From positions 1 to 64,000 of the forward strand of contig JAMSLZ010000021.1 of NCBI GenBank assembly GCA_026027325.1: 64,000 nucleotides of DNA, given 5' to 3'. This document shows, in pieces, positions 50,232 to 60,376 of this stretch (position 1 is the first letter of the stretch; each line of letters starts with the position of its first letter). The DNA comes from Actinomucor elegans (taxonomy: Eukaryota > Mucoromycota > Mucoromycetes > Mucorales > Mucoraceae). The position numbers and the translations under genes were made by a program. The notes under the pieces were generated by a model. That model made no database searches and had not been told where the DNA came from. It saw nothing but the letters and a program-made list of their open reading frames with translations.

Positions 50232-53200
50232 CTCCCAGACCCAATTGATCCTGATCAGGTCAAACCAAATGATAATCCGTACGGAACGATTACTGAGCGA
50301 AAGCCTTTGCTTGATAAAATAAACAAGTTATTACAGGTCAATTCTTCTATTGATATGAAAAATACATACTGCAATTTACCAGGTGCTATTATTCATCTCA
50401 AAACGAAGCCTGGAAGTGTTGCTTACAGAAAACAATACGCATTGCCTGAAGCCTATCGTTCTGCGGTCCTTGACCAAATAGAAACATGGTTACAGGAAGG
50501 TGTCATTGAAAGAGCTCCTTCTCATACATCGTGGAATAGTCCCATCCTTTGCGTCAAAAAGAAGGACTCATTCGGTAATTACACGTATGCTAAACCTAGA
50601 GTGGTTTGTGATGTTCGTCTAGTTAACCAATTGCTGATTGTAAATGATAGACAACAACTACCTCTCATCTCAGAAATACATCAACGTATTGGCTCTGCTC
50701 CAATCCACACTATATTGGACATTCATGCTTGCTTTACAAGTTTTAAAGTTGCTGATGAAGATCGCGAGAAACTGTCCTTTACATGTCCCTATACCAATCG
50801 GCAGATGCGCTTTATCAAAGCGTGCTATGGCATAAGTTTCGTTGGATCGGTCGTCCAACGCAATCTGACAACACTCTTTGAAGATCTTCCTTACGTCAAC
50901 GTGTATGTAGATGACATCGTTGTTTCTACATTTCCTCCGCTATCATATCATGCAGATTGCGTTGCTGAAGTGATCAAACGTCTTACTAGTGCTAATCTCG
51001 TACTGAATCCTGATAAGATCGTATTCGCTCAACAGAGTATACACATATTGGGTTGGTCGTTGATAAAAGGTAAACTGATCCCTGATCCTCGCAAAGTAGC
51101 AAGCTTAGAAAGCTGGCCTAAAATGACTACTGGACGTCATATCCAACAGTTTCTCGGGTTTATGAACTTCTTCCGTTCATCCATTCCTTTCTTTGCTAAA
51201 CTCGCTGCTGATTTAGATGACCTACGTAACGTAAAAGATATTACTAAAGTCTGGTCAAACAAACACGAAAAAGCTTTTGCAGCTCTTAAATACGCTCTGG
51301 CCAATGCTCCTGTTATCTCGCCTCCAGTTATCGGTCAACGATTTCATGTTGCAACAGATGCAAGTGTGTCTGGTATTGGTGCTATGCTGTATCAAATTAT
51401 CGATAATGAAGTTAAGTTTGTTGCCTTGGCTTCTCGAAAGCTTAGTGTTTCCGAACGCAACTATAGCACTACCAAACGTGAATTGTTAGCTGTCGTTTAT
51501 GCATTTGCGAAATTCCACAAGTGGCTGTATCTTATTCCCTTTACGTTGCATACTGATCATAAAAGTCTCATTTACTTGCAGACTCAAGAAGTACCTAATG
51601 CTTTAATGGCTGGTTGGTATGAGGGTATTTTTGGCTATACGTTCAATACAGTTCACCTGCCTGGATTCAAAAATCTTATTCCTGACGCTCTCTCACGCCT
51701 TTATACGGACGAGGATCAACCGATTAATGTTCTGGAGGGGGGTAGTTGTCTCGATATAGTCGCGCTTGGTGATGTTGGTAGCATTTCAAACAAAAAGAAA
51801 AGCTTGAAAAATAGTGAAAAGGGATCTATGGCTAAAAGCAAAAAGCAATTTGCTCAACAGTCACGCCCTAGTATTTATAAAAATAATACTTCTCTCTTAG
51901 CTTCTTCTTCAACAGTACCAATATTACTTACTGATCAGAGTAATGATACTTGCGCTACTATATCTCCACAACAAACTTCTAATGACGATGAAGACCTGAT
52001 TCTTCGAACATTAAAGTTTGCTGATTATATTACTCCACCTAAAAATGAACGTGATAATCTCGTATTAAAGCACACCTTTTAGGACATTATGGTTTACAAA
52101 GCATCGAGAACCAATTACACCATGATGGTATTCATGGACAAACATGCGAAAAGATATTCAACGAATCTTGGGCGAATGTACTGAATGCAATAGATTCAAC
52201 ATATCCAAAGTTGGTTATCACCCACCAAAATCTGTATTGCCGGATCAACCACTTGATCATTGGTGTATGGATTTAGGTACTTTGATGTGTCACCTCTTCT
52301 CGCGGCAATAACTTTAGTTAGTCATGGTAGACTATTACTCAAGGTTTACTGTTCTTAGAGCATTACCTGATAAACATAGTACGACTATCGCTGCCGAACT
52401 TTATCATATTCTCGTTATTTGGCTTTCCAAGATCTTGAATTCGGATAATGGTGCAGAGTTCACAGCTGATATTGTAGCAAAAATGATTGAGATGAGTGGC
52501 ATTGATCGAAGACTTTCATTACCATACTCTCCTACGGGTAACTCGGTAAACGAAGCATATGTCGGTTTGGCAAAACGTACAATTGTTAAGGAATTACGCG
52601 GTAAAGGCGCCGACTGGGATTATTATTGAATTATTGTCAATACGCTATGAATTGTAAATACGCACGGTTACATAAGTCTCGTCCTTTACAGTGTTATTCA
52701 ATAGACAACCAAATGGCTTTGAAGACTACTCAAATACTAAACCTGTATTGCAACTAGAAAAAAACTGACACGAAAATGATGATGAAAAATTCAAATTTGT
52801 CAATGAAGTCGTTATACCAGCTTGTCTAAACGCATAAGAGATACGCAAGAACGTGATCACGACAGATTCGTAAAAAACGCATAGGATTGTAACTAAGCAG
52901 TTCCCTGTGGAAGTAAAGTTATGATAAGAATGTAACACGATTAAGCAAATTAGATGCGCGTAATCTCGGTCCATTTATATACATGGAATCACAAAGAACG
53001 GTAGCTATATCTTGAAAGATAAAGCGGGTACTCTCTTATCTAGAGATGTACCTAATCGCATATTATATTCATCTCCTCAAGATAATATATCTACTGAAGA
53101 ATATCAAAAGCTTAAAGAAGATCACTTTGAAATACAAGCAGTCATTGATCATTCTGGTTCACCTGGTAATTATTTATACAGAGTCAAATGGAAAGGATAT

Positions 53201-53386
53201 CCAAACGATGAAGATGATACATGGGAACCTCCATCACACTTCGATTCAAAGAAACCAATTGAAATATATTGGGGACGTCGCAATGCTGATCATAAGCAAT
53301 CCTCTTCCAAGAAACGTAAGGCTCCTATGACAGTCAATACACGTAAGATAGCTACTCGGAACAAACGCAGTAGAAACCAACAATAG
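50232..53386 (+). pseudogene. pol of Gypsy-B (RT, RNase H, decayed integrase, chromodomain)
   Basis: In frame with gag after the TGA up to 52082: RT with YVDD at about 50904-50915, RNase H with ATDASVSG, and LHTDHKSL. At 52075-52082 a one-base loss breaks the frame in the integrase zinc site (KHTF instead of AHLLGHYG). The rest survives in pieces: VDYYSRF, NSDNGAEF and the Glu-bearing GNSVNEAY (52324-52629), a badly decayed stretch 52630-53010, and a C-terminal piece with a chromodomain (WKGYPNDEDDTW, 53012-53386). This copy cannot encode an active integrase. Confidence 0.9.
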
Positions 53387-53617
53387 ATCATAGACTTTTT
53401 ATACACAGTCTTGTTTGTTATTCTTCTTTTCCTTCACTTTTATCCTACGGGTTTTTTACATAAGGTTTTTATCGAGGAATAACTACGATCAGTTCATTAC
53501 AAGGCGAAAGGACACGCACCGAAGTATGTAACTTCCTATTAACTTATGCACATTATAGACTACACCTAGTAACAATGCAAACACTCTTAGTATAAGCAAC
53601 TGTCTAGAAGGGGGCAA
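53387..53617 (+). other. 3' untranslated region and polypurine tract of Gypsy-B
   Basis: No gene; ends in GAAGGGGGCAA directly before the 3' LTR. Confidence 0.6.
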
Positions 53618-53981
53618 TGTTGTAAACATGACTTGTTCAGTGTCCGTCACCAATCAGGTCAATGTTCGACAATGCTTATACTCAGCTTGTGCTTTGACAG
53701 CTTTGTAACGTCGGTTAAGAGATATATATGGAAATCAATGCTTAGTGCAACTAACCTTCATAAACTATCTATCACCGAATATAAAGTCGTACTAGAATGG
53801 ATTACTATAAATCCTTGTTAACTCCATGAGCGCAGTCTTTGACTAACTCAATCGTCTATAATATCAAGTTAAATCCGAACTTCAATTTTGTATAAATAGC
53901 TCATCATTTTAATGCTTTAATAAATCAATTCGTTTTATCAGTCTGGTTATTTTTACAGTCTTTATTATATTCGATATAACA
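53618..53981 (+). repeat. 3' LTR of Gypsy-B
   Basis: 364 bp, identical by eye to the 5' LTR; followed by ATCTT. Confidence 0.94.
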
Positions 53982-53986
53982 ATCTT

Positions 53987-54294
53987 TTATCTCTTAATTG
54001 CACTTTTACATAAATCTACACTAAATATATACATCTCTGCTCACGACATTTGGTAGCATCAGAACCAATTGATCGTTTTAATTTATTTAAATTGTATATT
54101 GCATTTGTGAATGAATATACTATCAGAAGAAATAATACCGAAAAAGAACAACTACTGTATGTGAAAAAAAGGTTTCAAATGTTTTCCAATTTTGAATATT
54201 TATGTGGTGAAATAATTAATTACATTTAAGTTGAATAAACTATAACCAAGTTATAATCGACTTACTACCTGCTTTTATATTTTAATTTTACCGC
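53987..54294. other. Remnant sequences between Gypsy-B and Tc1-C copy 2
   Basis: TTTGGTAGCATCAGAACC at about 54048-54065 resembles a primer-binding site complementary to an initiator tRNA-Met 3' end (first eight bases only). CTGTATGTGAAAAAAAGGTTTCAAATG at about 54157-54183 is a diverged Tc1-D end, apparently a fragment. No ORF. Confidence 0.4.
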
Positions 54295-54298
54295 ACTT

Positions 54299-55107
54299 GG
54301 AACTTTTAAAACTGCCAAGGATGTAGAAAGGCACCATGATGATCTGGGAATGAAAATAAGCTACTCTGGGCGCTTGAAGTTGCTCAGATCGATGGATTTT
54401 CAAGCCGAGATAAAAAAAAAACCTTTCCTTAGCAAAAAGCACATGGTTCAAAGGTTAAACTGGGCCAAAGCTCATAGAAGTTGGACAAGCGATGACTGGA
54501 GGCGAATGGTTTTCTCCGACGAGACCAAGATCAATGTTTGGGGCTCCGACGACTTCAAATATTTCTGGAGAAGACCTGATGATAAGCTCCAGTTCCATCA
54601 TTTGGATCTTACTGTTAAGCATGGTGGTGGAAGCTTAATGATGTGGGGTTGCATCACTTACGATGGTCCTGGATATGCCTGCCAGATATTTGATGGTACT
54701 ATGAAGAAGGAGGACTACATCCATATCCTAGAGACAACTTTAAAGGACATCATGGAGTGGTATGGGTATGACCCCAAAGAAGTCTACTTCCAACAAGACA
54801 AGGACCCAAAGCATACTGCCAAGGCTACAAAGCAACATGGTTCAAGGACAATGGTTTTAACATTGATTGGACATATAGTTGGCCACCCCAAAGCCCTGAT
54901 TTAAATCCAATCGAGCATGTTTGGCATCACCTAAAGCTCAAACTTAGCGCTTATCCGGATAGGGCCAAAGGAGTCCATAATTTGTGGGAAAGAGTTGAAA
55001 AAGAATGGGATACTTTTACAAAAGAGGATTGCCAAAAGTATATTGATAGTATGCCAAAAAGAATCGAAGCAGTTATTAAAGCAAAAGGTGGATATACTAA
55101 GTACTAG
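54299..55107 (+). pseudogene. Tc1-C transposase, copy 2 (truncated, frameshifted)
   Basis: Lacks most of the N-terminal domain. The ten-A run keeps the frame into the DDE core (FSDETKINVWG, VKHGGGSLM, FQQDKDPKH). A two-base insertion at about 54834-54836 (KQHGSR instead of KQWFKD) then shifts it. The remaining part, with PDLNPIEHVW and GGYTKY, ends at TAG 55105-55107. Confidence 0.9.
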
Positions 55108-55289
55108 CTATGATTAGCATCGACCCTGAAAAATGGTTCGGGTGCATACTATTTTTTTAATCTCAATTTAAATAAACCTCCGCTAATATAGGGATATCAT
55201 ATTCCGACATATAATCGATATTGGCTTCAGCTTTCTAACAAAGTTAGTTTTACATTGATCAGATAAGTAGTTCTTGTTTTATTCCAGAT

Positions 55290-55794
55290 TGTTGTAAAGG
55301 TGGTAGATAGCGATTTGGAAAGATCGAAATACTTTTAAAACTGTGGATAGTTTTTATTATAGATCAAGAATTGATTCCCTGGTCAAAAGGTGATAAAACG
55401 CATCTCTTATATACTTTTCCACGATCGGCACTTAATTCTAAATTCATATTACGATTTGCCAGGAACAAGGTTGGACTGCGTATAAAGAAGACCAGGAATA
55501 ATAACCAAATGAGCGGACCAAGATTAGCGGCGAGGAGTGTCGGGATCAATATATTCAAAGGTAATAGTATTGGATGTAATATTTGGTGTGAGAGATAGTA
55601 TTTATCAATTAGTGTCTACTTGCTCAAAGTGATATATAAATAAAGATATTTTAACATAATCAAATACAGTCATTTACATTCTGGTTCTTGGTAATAATGC
55701 TTTATACACTTCTGCAGCTATATATAAGGATATCTATACGATTTTCTATCTGTACAGTATTCTCTTATTAATATAATCATGAGCGTTTACAACA
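55290..55794 (-). repeat. Gypsy-1-family solo LTR
   Basis: 505 bp, TGTTGTAAAGGTGG...GCGTTTACAACA on the plus strand. TSD CAGAT at 55285-55289 and 55795-55799. Confidence 0.94.
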
Positions 55795-55844
55795 CAGATT
55801 ATATAAAATTTTGGAAAACACCCGAACCATTTTTCCACCCACTG

Positions 55845-55878
55845 TATGTCGATGCAAGATAGTAGGTGGAATACAACA
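55845..55878 (-). repeat. Fragment of a Gypsy-C LTR start
   Basis: GTCGATGCAAGATAGTAGGTGGAATACAACA is the inverse of the first bases of the Gypsy-C LTR. Tc1-C copy 2 seems to have inserted in this LTR at a TA. Confidence 0.75.
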
Positions 55879-56169
55879 AGGTGCGGTAAAAATTGAATAA
55901 AAAAGCGAGTGAATCAGTTAGAACCGTTTTATGGGGTTTTATTGATTCAAAGTGAGTTAAGTTTTTCGGATGTATCCCAAAGGAACTCCCAGGTTTTTAA
56001 AAATGTCCGAGATGGATAAAATAAATAAAATACATTTTGATTTTTAATCAAAAAATTATTATTTCATTTGGAGAATTCCTTAAATATATTATTTTAAATA
56101 AATTGAATTTTTATATAAATAAAAAAAAGACAATCTAAAAAATTAAAAATAATTGCAGTTGTTAATAAA

Positions 56170-56931
56170 ATGGAAACTTTTGAAGAATTAATTGAAAAAA
56201 GTGATTTTATAAAAAATATTAAAAGAATGTATATAACGAAAGTGATTGAAAACTATAATATAGAAAAGGTTAATATAGTATATAATAACAATATTAAATC
56301 GTTTGAAATTAATTTCATAAAAAATGAAAATCCCTACTATATTAAATATAAAATTAAAAGACGAAGAAATCAATCTACACCAAAGTTAAATAAAAAAGCA
56401 AAAAAAGTAAACATAAATGATAATATAAATGCTGATTCTTTTATTGGTAATATAGTAAATAATAATATAATTGAAAATAGTATAGAAATTAATGATAATA
56501 TAATTGAAAATAGTATAGAAATTAATGATAATATAATTAAAAGTAGTACACAGGATAGTAGTAATGATAATGTCATAAATGTAAAAAATGATGGTTTAGA
56601 CAACATCAAAAAGAATAAAGTAATATATAAAAATGTTAATGATAATCCGTCGGATACAAATAAATTAAACCATAATAGTATAGAAAAATTTAAGCATATA
56701 AGAAGAAATATGGTAAGTCAAATAGAAGAATTATTGGAACTTACTGTACATAGTAACGATTTATTAGTTGATGTATTCCATATTATAAATAATAACAATC
56801 CTAAAATGGCGATAAAAAAGTTAAATAAGTATAATAGTAATAATAATTATAAATTTATCCAAGAATTACCTTCCAGATTAAATACAATAAATGATAAACT
56901 AATAGAATTAATAGATGAATTAATTGTATAA
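56170..56931 (+). CDS. Enlarged accessory protein of Merlin-like copy 3 (253 aa)
   Basis: An intact 253-residue ORF starting about 200 bp from the element end. The first 70 residues resemble the 98-residue accessory protein: an acidic start, NIKR, a basic-hydrophobic alternation, FEINFIKNE, and a Lys/Arg-rich YKIKRRR stretch. The middle is Asn/Ile-rich with two exact 11-residue repeats (IIENSIEINDN). The C-terminal 75 residues (from about KFKHIRRN) are predicted helical with a leucine-rich LIELIDELIV end. No family recognised. It is the only gene of this element, so it was kept while the transposase was lost. Low-complexity AT-rich coding makes chance similarity possible, but position and orientation agree with the other copies. 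Confidence 0.65.
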   Translation: METFEELIEKSDFIKNIKRMYITKVIENYNIEKVNIVYNNNIKSFEINFIKNENPYYIKYKIKRRRNQSTPKLNKKAKKVNINDNINADSFIGNIVNNNIIENSIEINDNIIENSIEINDNIIKSSTQDSSNDNVINVKNDGLDNIKKNKVIYKNVNDNPSDTNKLNHNSIEKFKHIRRNMVSQIEELLELTVHSNDLLVDVFHIINNNNPKMAIKKLNKYNSNNNYKFIQELPSRLNTINDKLIELIDELIV

Positions 56932-57352
56932 TAAATTAAGAATAGATAAAAAGGTATAAAATTTAGAATAATATAATTAAAAACTATTTTAAAATATTTA
57001 AATAATAATTACATAAATAAAAATGAAATTTCCATAACAACATATCATATATTCTATAATATCACAATCAAATCTGAAGTATGTCAAGAATCTTCCGCAA
57101 AACTAAATAAAATTTATGATGAATTAATAAAAATCGATAGATAAAAGTTTTAAGATCTAAAAATATGAAAATTTTATATTTCTAGAAACATTAATGTAGA
57201 TAATATATATTATCAACAAGTTGATTTTATAAATCATGGAGCCACCTCAATATATTTACTTACATTTTCTAAAAACTTCATAAATAAAGTTATCATAAAA
57301 TTATTTCAAATTACAAAAATAACAATATTTATAAATGTTTATAAGTATTAAA

Positions 57353-57465
57353 TTATCCATTTCGTACAACAATATAAAGAACCATTCATATAATAATTAT
57401 GTTTTATATATCAAAAAATAGACATTATTTTTAAAAGTTTTAAAATTTTTGTACGAAATGGATAA
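57353..57465. repeat. 17-bp perfect inverted repeat in Merlin-like copy 3
   Basis: TTATCCATTTCGTACAA (57353-57369) and its inverse (57449-57465), 79-bp loop, just inside the right end of the element. Confidence 0.85.
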
Positions 57466-57497
57466 TAAAAACCTGAGACCTAGATTGGGAATTACCC

Positions 57498-58142
57498 AGT
57501 TTTTCTATCTAGCTTGTATCTCTTGTATTTATACTTCCAAAGAAATGGTCTCTTAGTAACAATCAAAGGTCTTTTTAATCTATGTTCATTCTTCATTAAT
57601 TGTATTTTCAGCGGTGATTCTATTCAAAACTCCCTCTTTTGATGGATAGTTATTAAATGAATCCCGTCTTTTTAATATAATGCAGAATGTTATATGTGGA
57701 TTTCACCACACAAGGAATAAGCTTCACTAATATGATATAAAATGAAATCTAGCAAGTTCCAAGCCAAGACATTCAAGAACCTTCCTTATGATATCATACC
57801 ACATAAGCCTTCCTTTAGACCTTTTTATTAACAAGTATAGATTACCCCGATCGGCCCTTTGGGGCCGACCTTTTGTGTGTTAATAGCTCTACAAAAAATA
57901 ATAATACATATACTTGCGAACAAATATTCAAATACCCAAAACTATTGTCTTTATGGATATATTTTTTGTTTCTCGTCAAAAGCAGTTTTTAAGCCATAAT
58001 TGACTTTTCTGGAAGGAGACTTTTTGTAAAAAACGAGTCGGCCCTAAAAGGCCGAGTGTTTGATAGCTAATAAGTACACTATGAAGTCAATTTATTTTTC
58101 GATACTTATATCGTTAGAAAATATAGCTTATAAATAATTATT
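57498..58142. other. Non-coding flank of piggyBac with two GGCC hairpins
   Basis: TCGGCCC-TTTG-GGGCCGA (57851-57868) and TCGGCC-CTAAAA-GGCCGA (58038-58055) are the only GC-rich structures in this AT-rich stretch. A TTAA, the usual piggyBac target, lies at 57829-57832, but no clear piggyBac end sequence is visible. No gene. Confidence 0.5.
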
Positions 58143-59661
58143 TTAATGTGATTGTGCTTGAAAAGCTTCACGTAAATGTATAATATGACAATTTTTGCAC
58201 ATAGGTGTGGCGGGATCGCAGCTGCATCTTTTTCCGGTTCTTATTCCATTAACGCCTTGTTTTTTGCACATTTGGCATACTAATCTTCTTCTTTTGTTAG
58301 TATTTTCTTGTTTCATTACTATACATACGAATGTACATCGCTGCTTCTAAGGGCTATTGGTATATTAGGGACAACTACGTTATTGCTACCGAGTAATCTC
58401 TCGCAGTATTTCAACATTGAATACGCTGTACGATCCTTAAAAGCACTATGCTCAATTCTATTTCCTTCTTCTGCATAAACTTTGTAGCAACTAAAGGCAT
58501 TTGCTTCACAAATACCTAAGATAAACATTCACAACTACTTAATATTTTTAACTTTCCTAAAAAATCAAGGCATAAATATAATGTTGCCTTTTTATCCATA
58601 AATAAAATGTTGGTTACTTGTTCTATTTTAGAATAAAATTTATTTATATTATTATTTGTATTCAAAAAAATCTATTATTTCCTAATTTTTTTATACATTG
58701 TACTATTTTGAACATATTTCTGTAATACTAAATGTTCTTCTAAAATAAACCCCAAGAATCTCATTTCCCATCGCTCGGTAGAGATTATATCATGATATGA
58801 AGTTAAATTGTCTCTGCGGTTATTTGCGGTATCAACCGAGCCTAAAGGGCAAATTATAATGAAACCCTTGTTCTTCGTTTGACAATTCTTAGACTTACTT
58901 TTGTGAGTTTCATACTCTCCAACTACTTGAGGGCGACGCAGCATGACTGTTTCACCACTAGGCCCTAAGACGCTCTTGTAGTTCTCTAACGTTGTAGTAC
59001 TGCAAGATGATACGAAGGTTTTGACCTTCAAATCTCTGTAAGCGCACACAAAGATTTTCATACCATTCTCACAAGTTTTATGCATCGTATAATGACTGCC
59101 GCGAGCTTTATCAACTTGATCAATAATGTCCGTAGAAGGCATTCCACGAGGCCAATATTTTCTCTTCGTTACTTGCATGATTGAATATAACCCAAGTTCG
59201 TTCAGCATTGAAACCATTTCGGGTGAACCAAACCAAGAGTCAGCAATAATAGTTCTTCCACTGTTAAACCATGGTTTTACTAAGCGCTTTACTGTGGCTA
59301 ACAAGTTACGCATTCCAGGCTCATTGTCATATTCCTTTGGTCGAGGATCACTAACGGTATCCAAACGAATGATTGCGCTTGTGTAATAATCAGCAAGTGA
59401 TTTAAACTCTTGTCCGGTTGGGTGTGGCTTGCGAGGCACTTTCTTGAGATTGGGCATTCCGACTCCTAACCATTGATTTCATTGTCTCGTCAATAACCAA
59501 ATGCTTGCCAGGTGTTAAGCAATCCTTCATATGATCATTGAATGCATTCAGTGTTGATCTAATCTGGTAAAGGGGATCATTGGCTTGCTTTTCTTTGGAA
59601 GGTACTTCGAAAACATGCATCCTCATAATGTCGTTAAATCTTTTCATTGGCATATAGCTAG
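58143..59661 (-). pseudogene. piggyBac-type transposase, 5'-truncated and broken
   Basis: The frame at 59402-59653 has RFNDIMR and the first catalytic Asp in VIDETMKS. One extra base near 59455 shifts it to 58675-59457, with PNLKKVPRKPHP, ADSWFGSPEM (second Asp) and ERWEMRFLGFIL. A stretch of about 210 bp (roughly 58535-58745) interrupts. It then resumes with GICEANAFSCYK and RIEHSAFKDR (58319-58528). After a stop, a short frame (58143-58316, 57 codons) gives a Cys-rich tail (CQMCKK, CSC, CKNCH) typical of piggyBac C-terminal zinc domains. The N-terminus is cut off by the Gypsy-C LTR at 59662. Confidence 0.88.
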
Positions 59662-60165
59662 TGTTATATCCGGTGCTAAAGACGAAGGATATAATTTAAA
59701 ATACAATAATAAAAGAATAGACAGTAAATGGAATCAGCTATCCTGATAGTAAAAGTTATTCTAATGTTTATTCACAATTCAAAATCAAGTCTTCTTTATA
59801 TACATTTCATCAGAGCTTAATAGTGTAGCATTCAATATCTATCAGCACGCATGGCCGTACAACGGAGTCCAATCCCAGCAGCCACTAATAAGCCTTTCAA
59901 CCACGCATTGTTGTAATTGTATAACCCACGCGTTATTCGATATTCAGGTCTTATCTTGAGATACACTCGATACTACTCGATAGTATGATGCCGCGTGTTT
60001 CTTGTAAGGATTATTGGCTAATAGTTCTAAGGATGACACATCGCTTGTATTTATGCAGGCCTCGTTAATCTGATTGGGTTATCAGATAGAGTCCGTGTAT
60101 GACATAAATGAACAGTTGATTCCTTACTATTATGTCGATGCAAAATAGTAGGTGGAATACAACAT
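59662..60165 (-). repeat. 3' LTR of Gypsy-C
   Basis: 504 bp; minus strand TGTTGTATTCCACC...CGGATATAACA. Same family as 7891-8393. Confidence 0.92.
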
Positions 60166-60376
60166 TGCCCCCTTCCAGATGAGGTCATCACCTTAGAAGT
60201 ATCTTTGTATTAAAGATGTAATAATCATAAGAACGAAAGGATAGGATGTAAGCATTGTGTTAGATGTAAGATCGTGTGTAATGTAAACTGTCATAAAAAC
60301 CTTGTAAAAAACCATTATAGGAAAAAAGTAACATAAGGGAAAAGACAATTACACTTGCAGAGTGCAATTAAGCAAC

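Larger units (their letters stand above)
45788..53981 (+). mobile_element. Gypsy-B: chromovirus with identical LTRs and decayed pol
   Basis: LTRs 45788-46151 and 53618-53981 (364 bp each, identical by eye), TSD ATCTT at 45783-45787 and 53982-53986. The 3' LTR is preceded by GAAGGGGGCAA, a polypurine tract. A Merlin-like element is inserted 26 bp upstream of gag. Net length without it is about 6.1 kb. Confidence 0.95.
54295..55844 (+). mobile_element. Tc1-C element, copy 2, 5'-truncated and split by a solo LTR
   Basis: Similarity to copy 1 starts abruptly at ACTTGGAACTTTTAAAAC. The right end CCACCCACTG at 55844 is intact and followed by TA. A Gypsy-1-family solo LTR (55290-55794) is inserted near the right end. 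Confidence 0.88.
55968..57497 (+). mobile_element. Merlin-like element, copy 3, without transposase
   Basis: 1530 bp. Left end GGATGTATCCCAAAGGAACTCCCAGG; inverted right end GGGTAATTCCCAATCTAGGTCTCAGG. Perfect 8-bp TSD AGTTTTTC at 55960-55967 and 57498-57505. The only ORF is the accessory protein, read away from the GGATGTATCCC end as in the other two copies. Confidence 0.92.

Noticed and set aside
54048..54065. Confident primer-binding site for tRNA-iMet
   Set aside because: Only about eight bases fit and no LTR or ORF is attached; kept as a remark in the remnant region.
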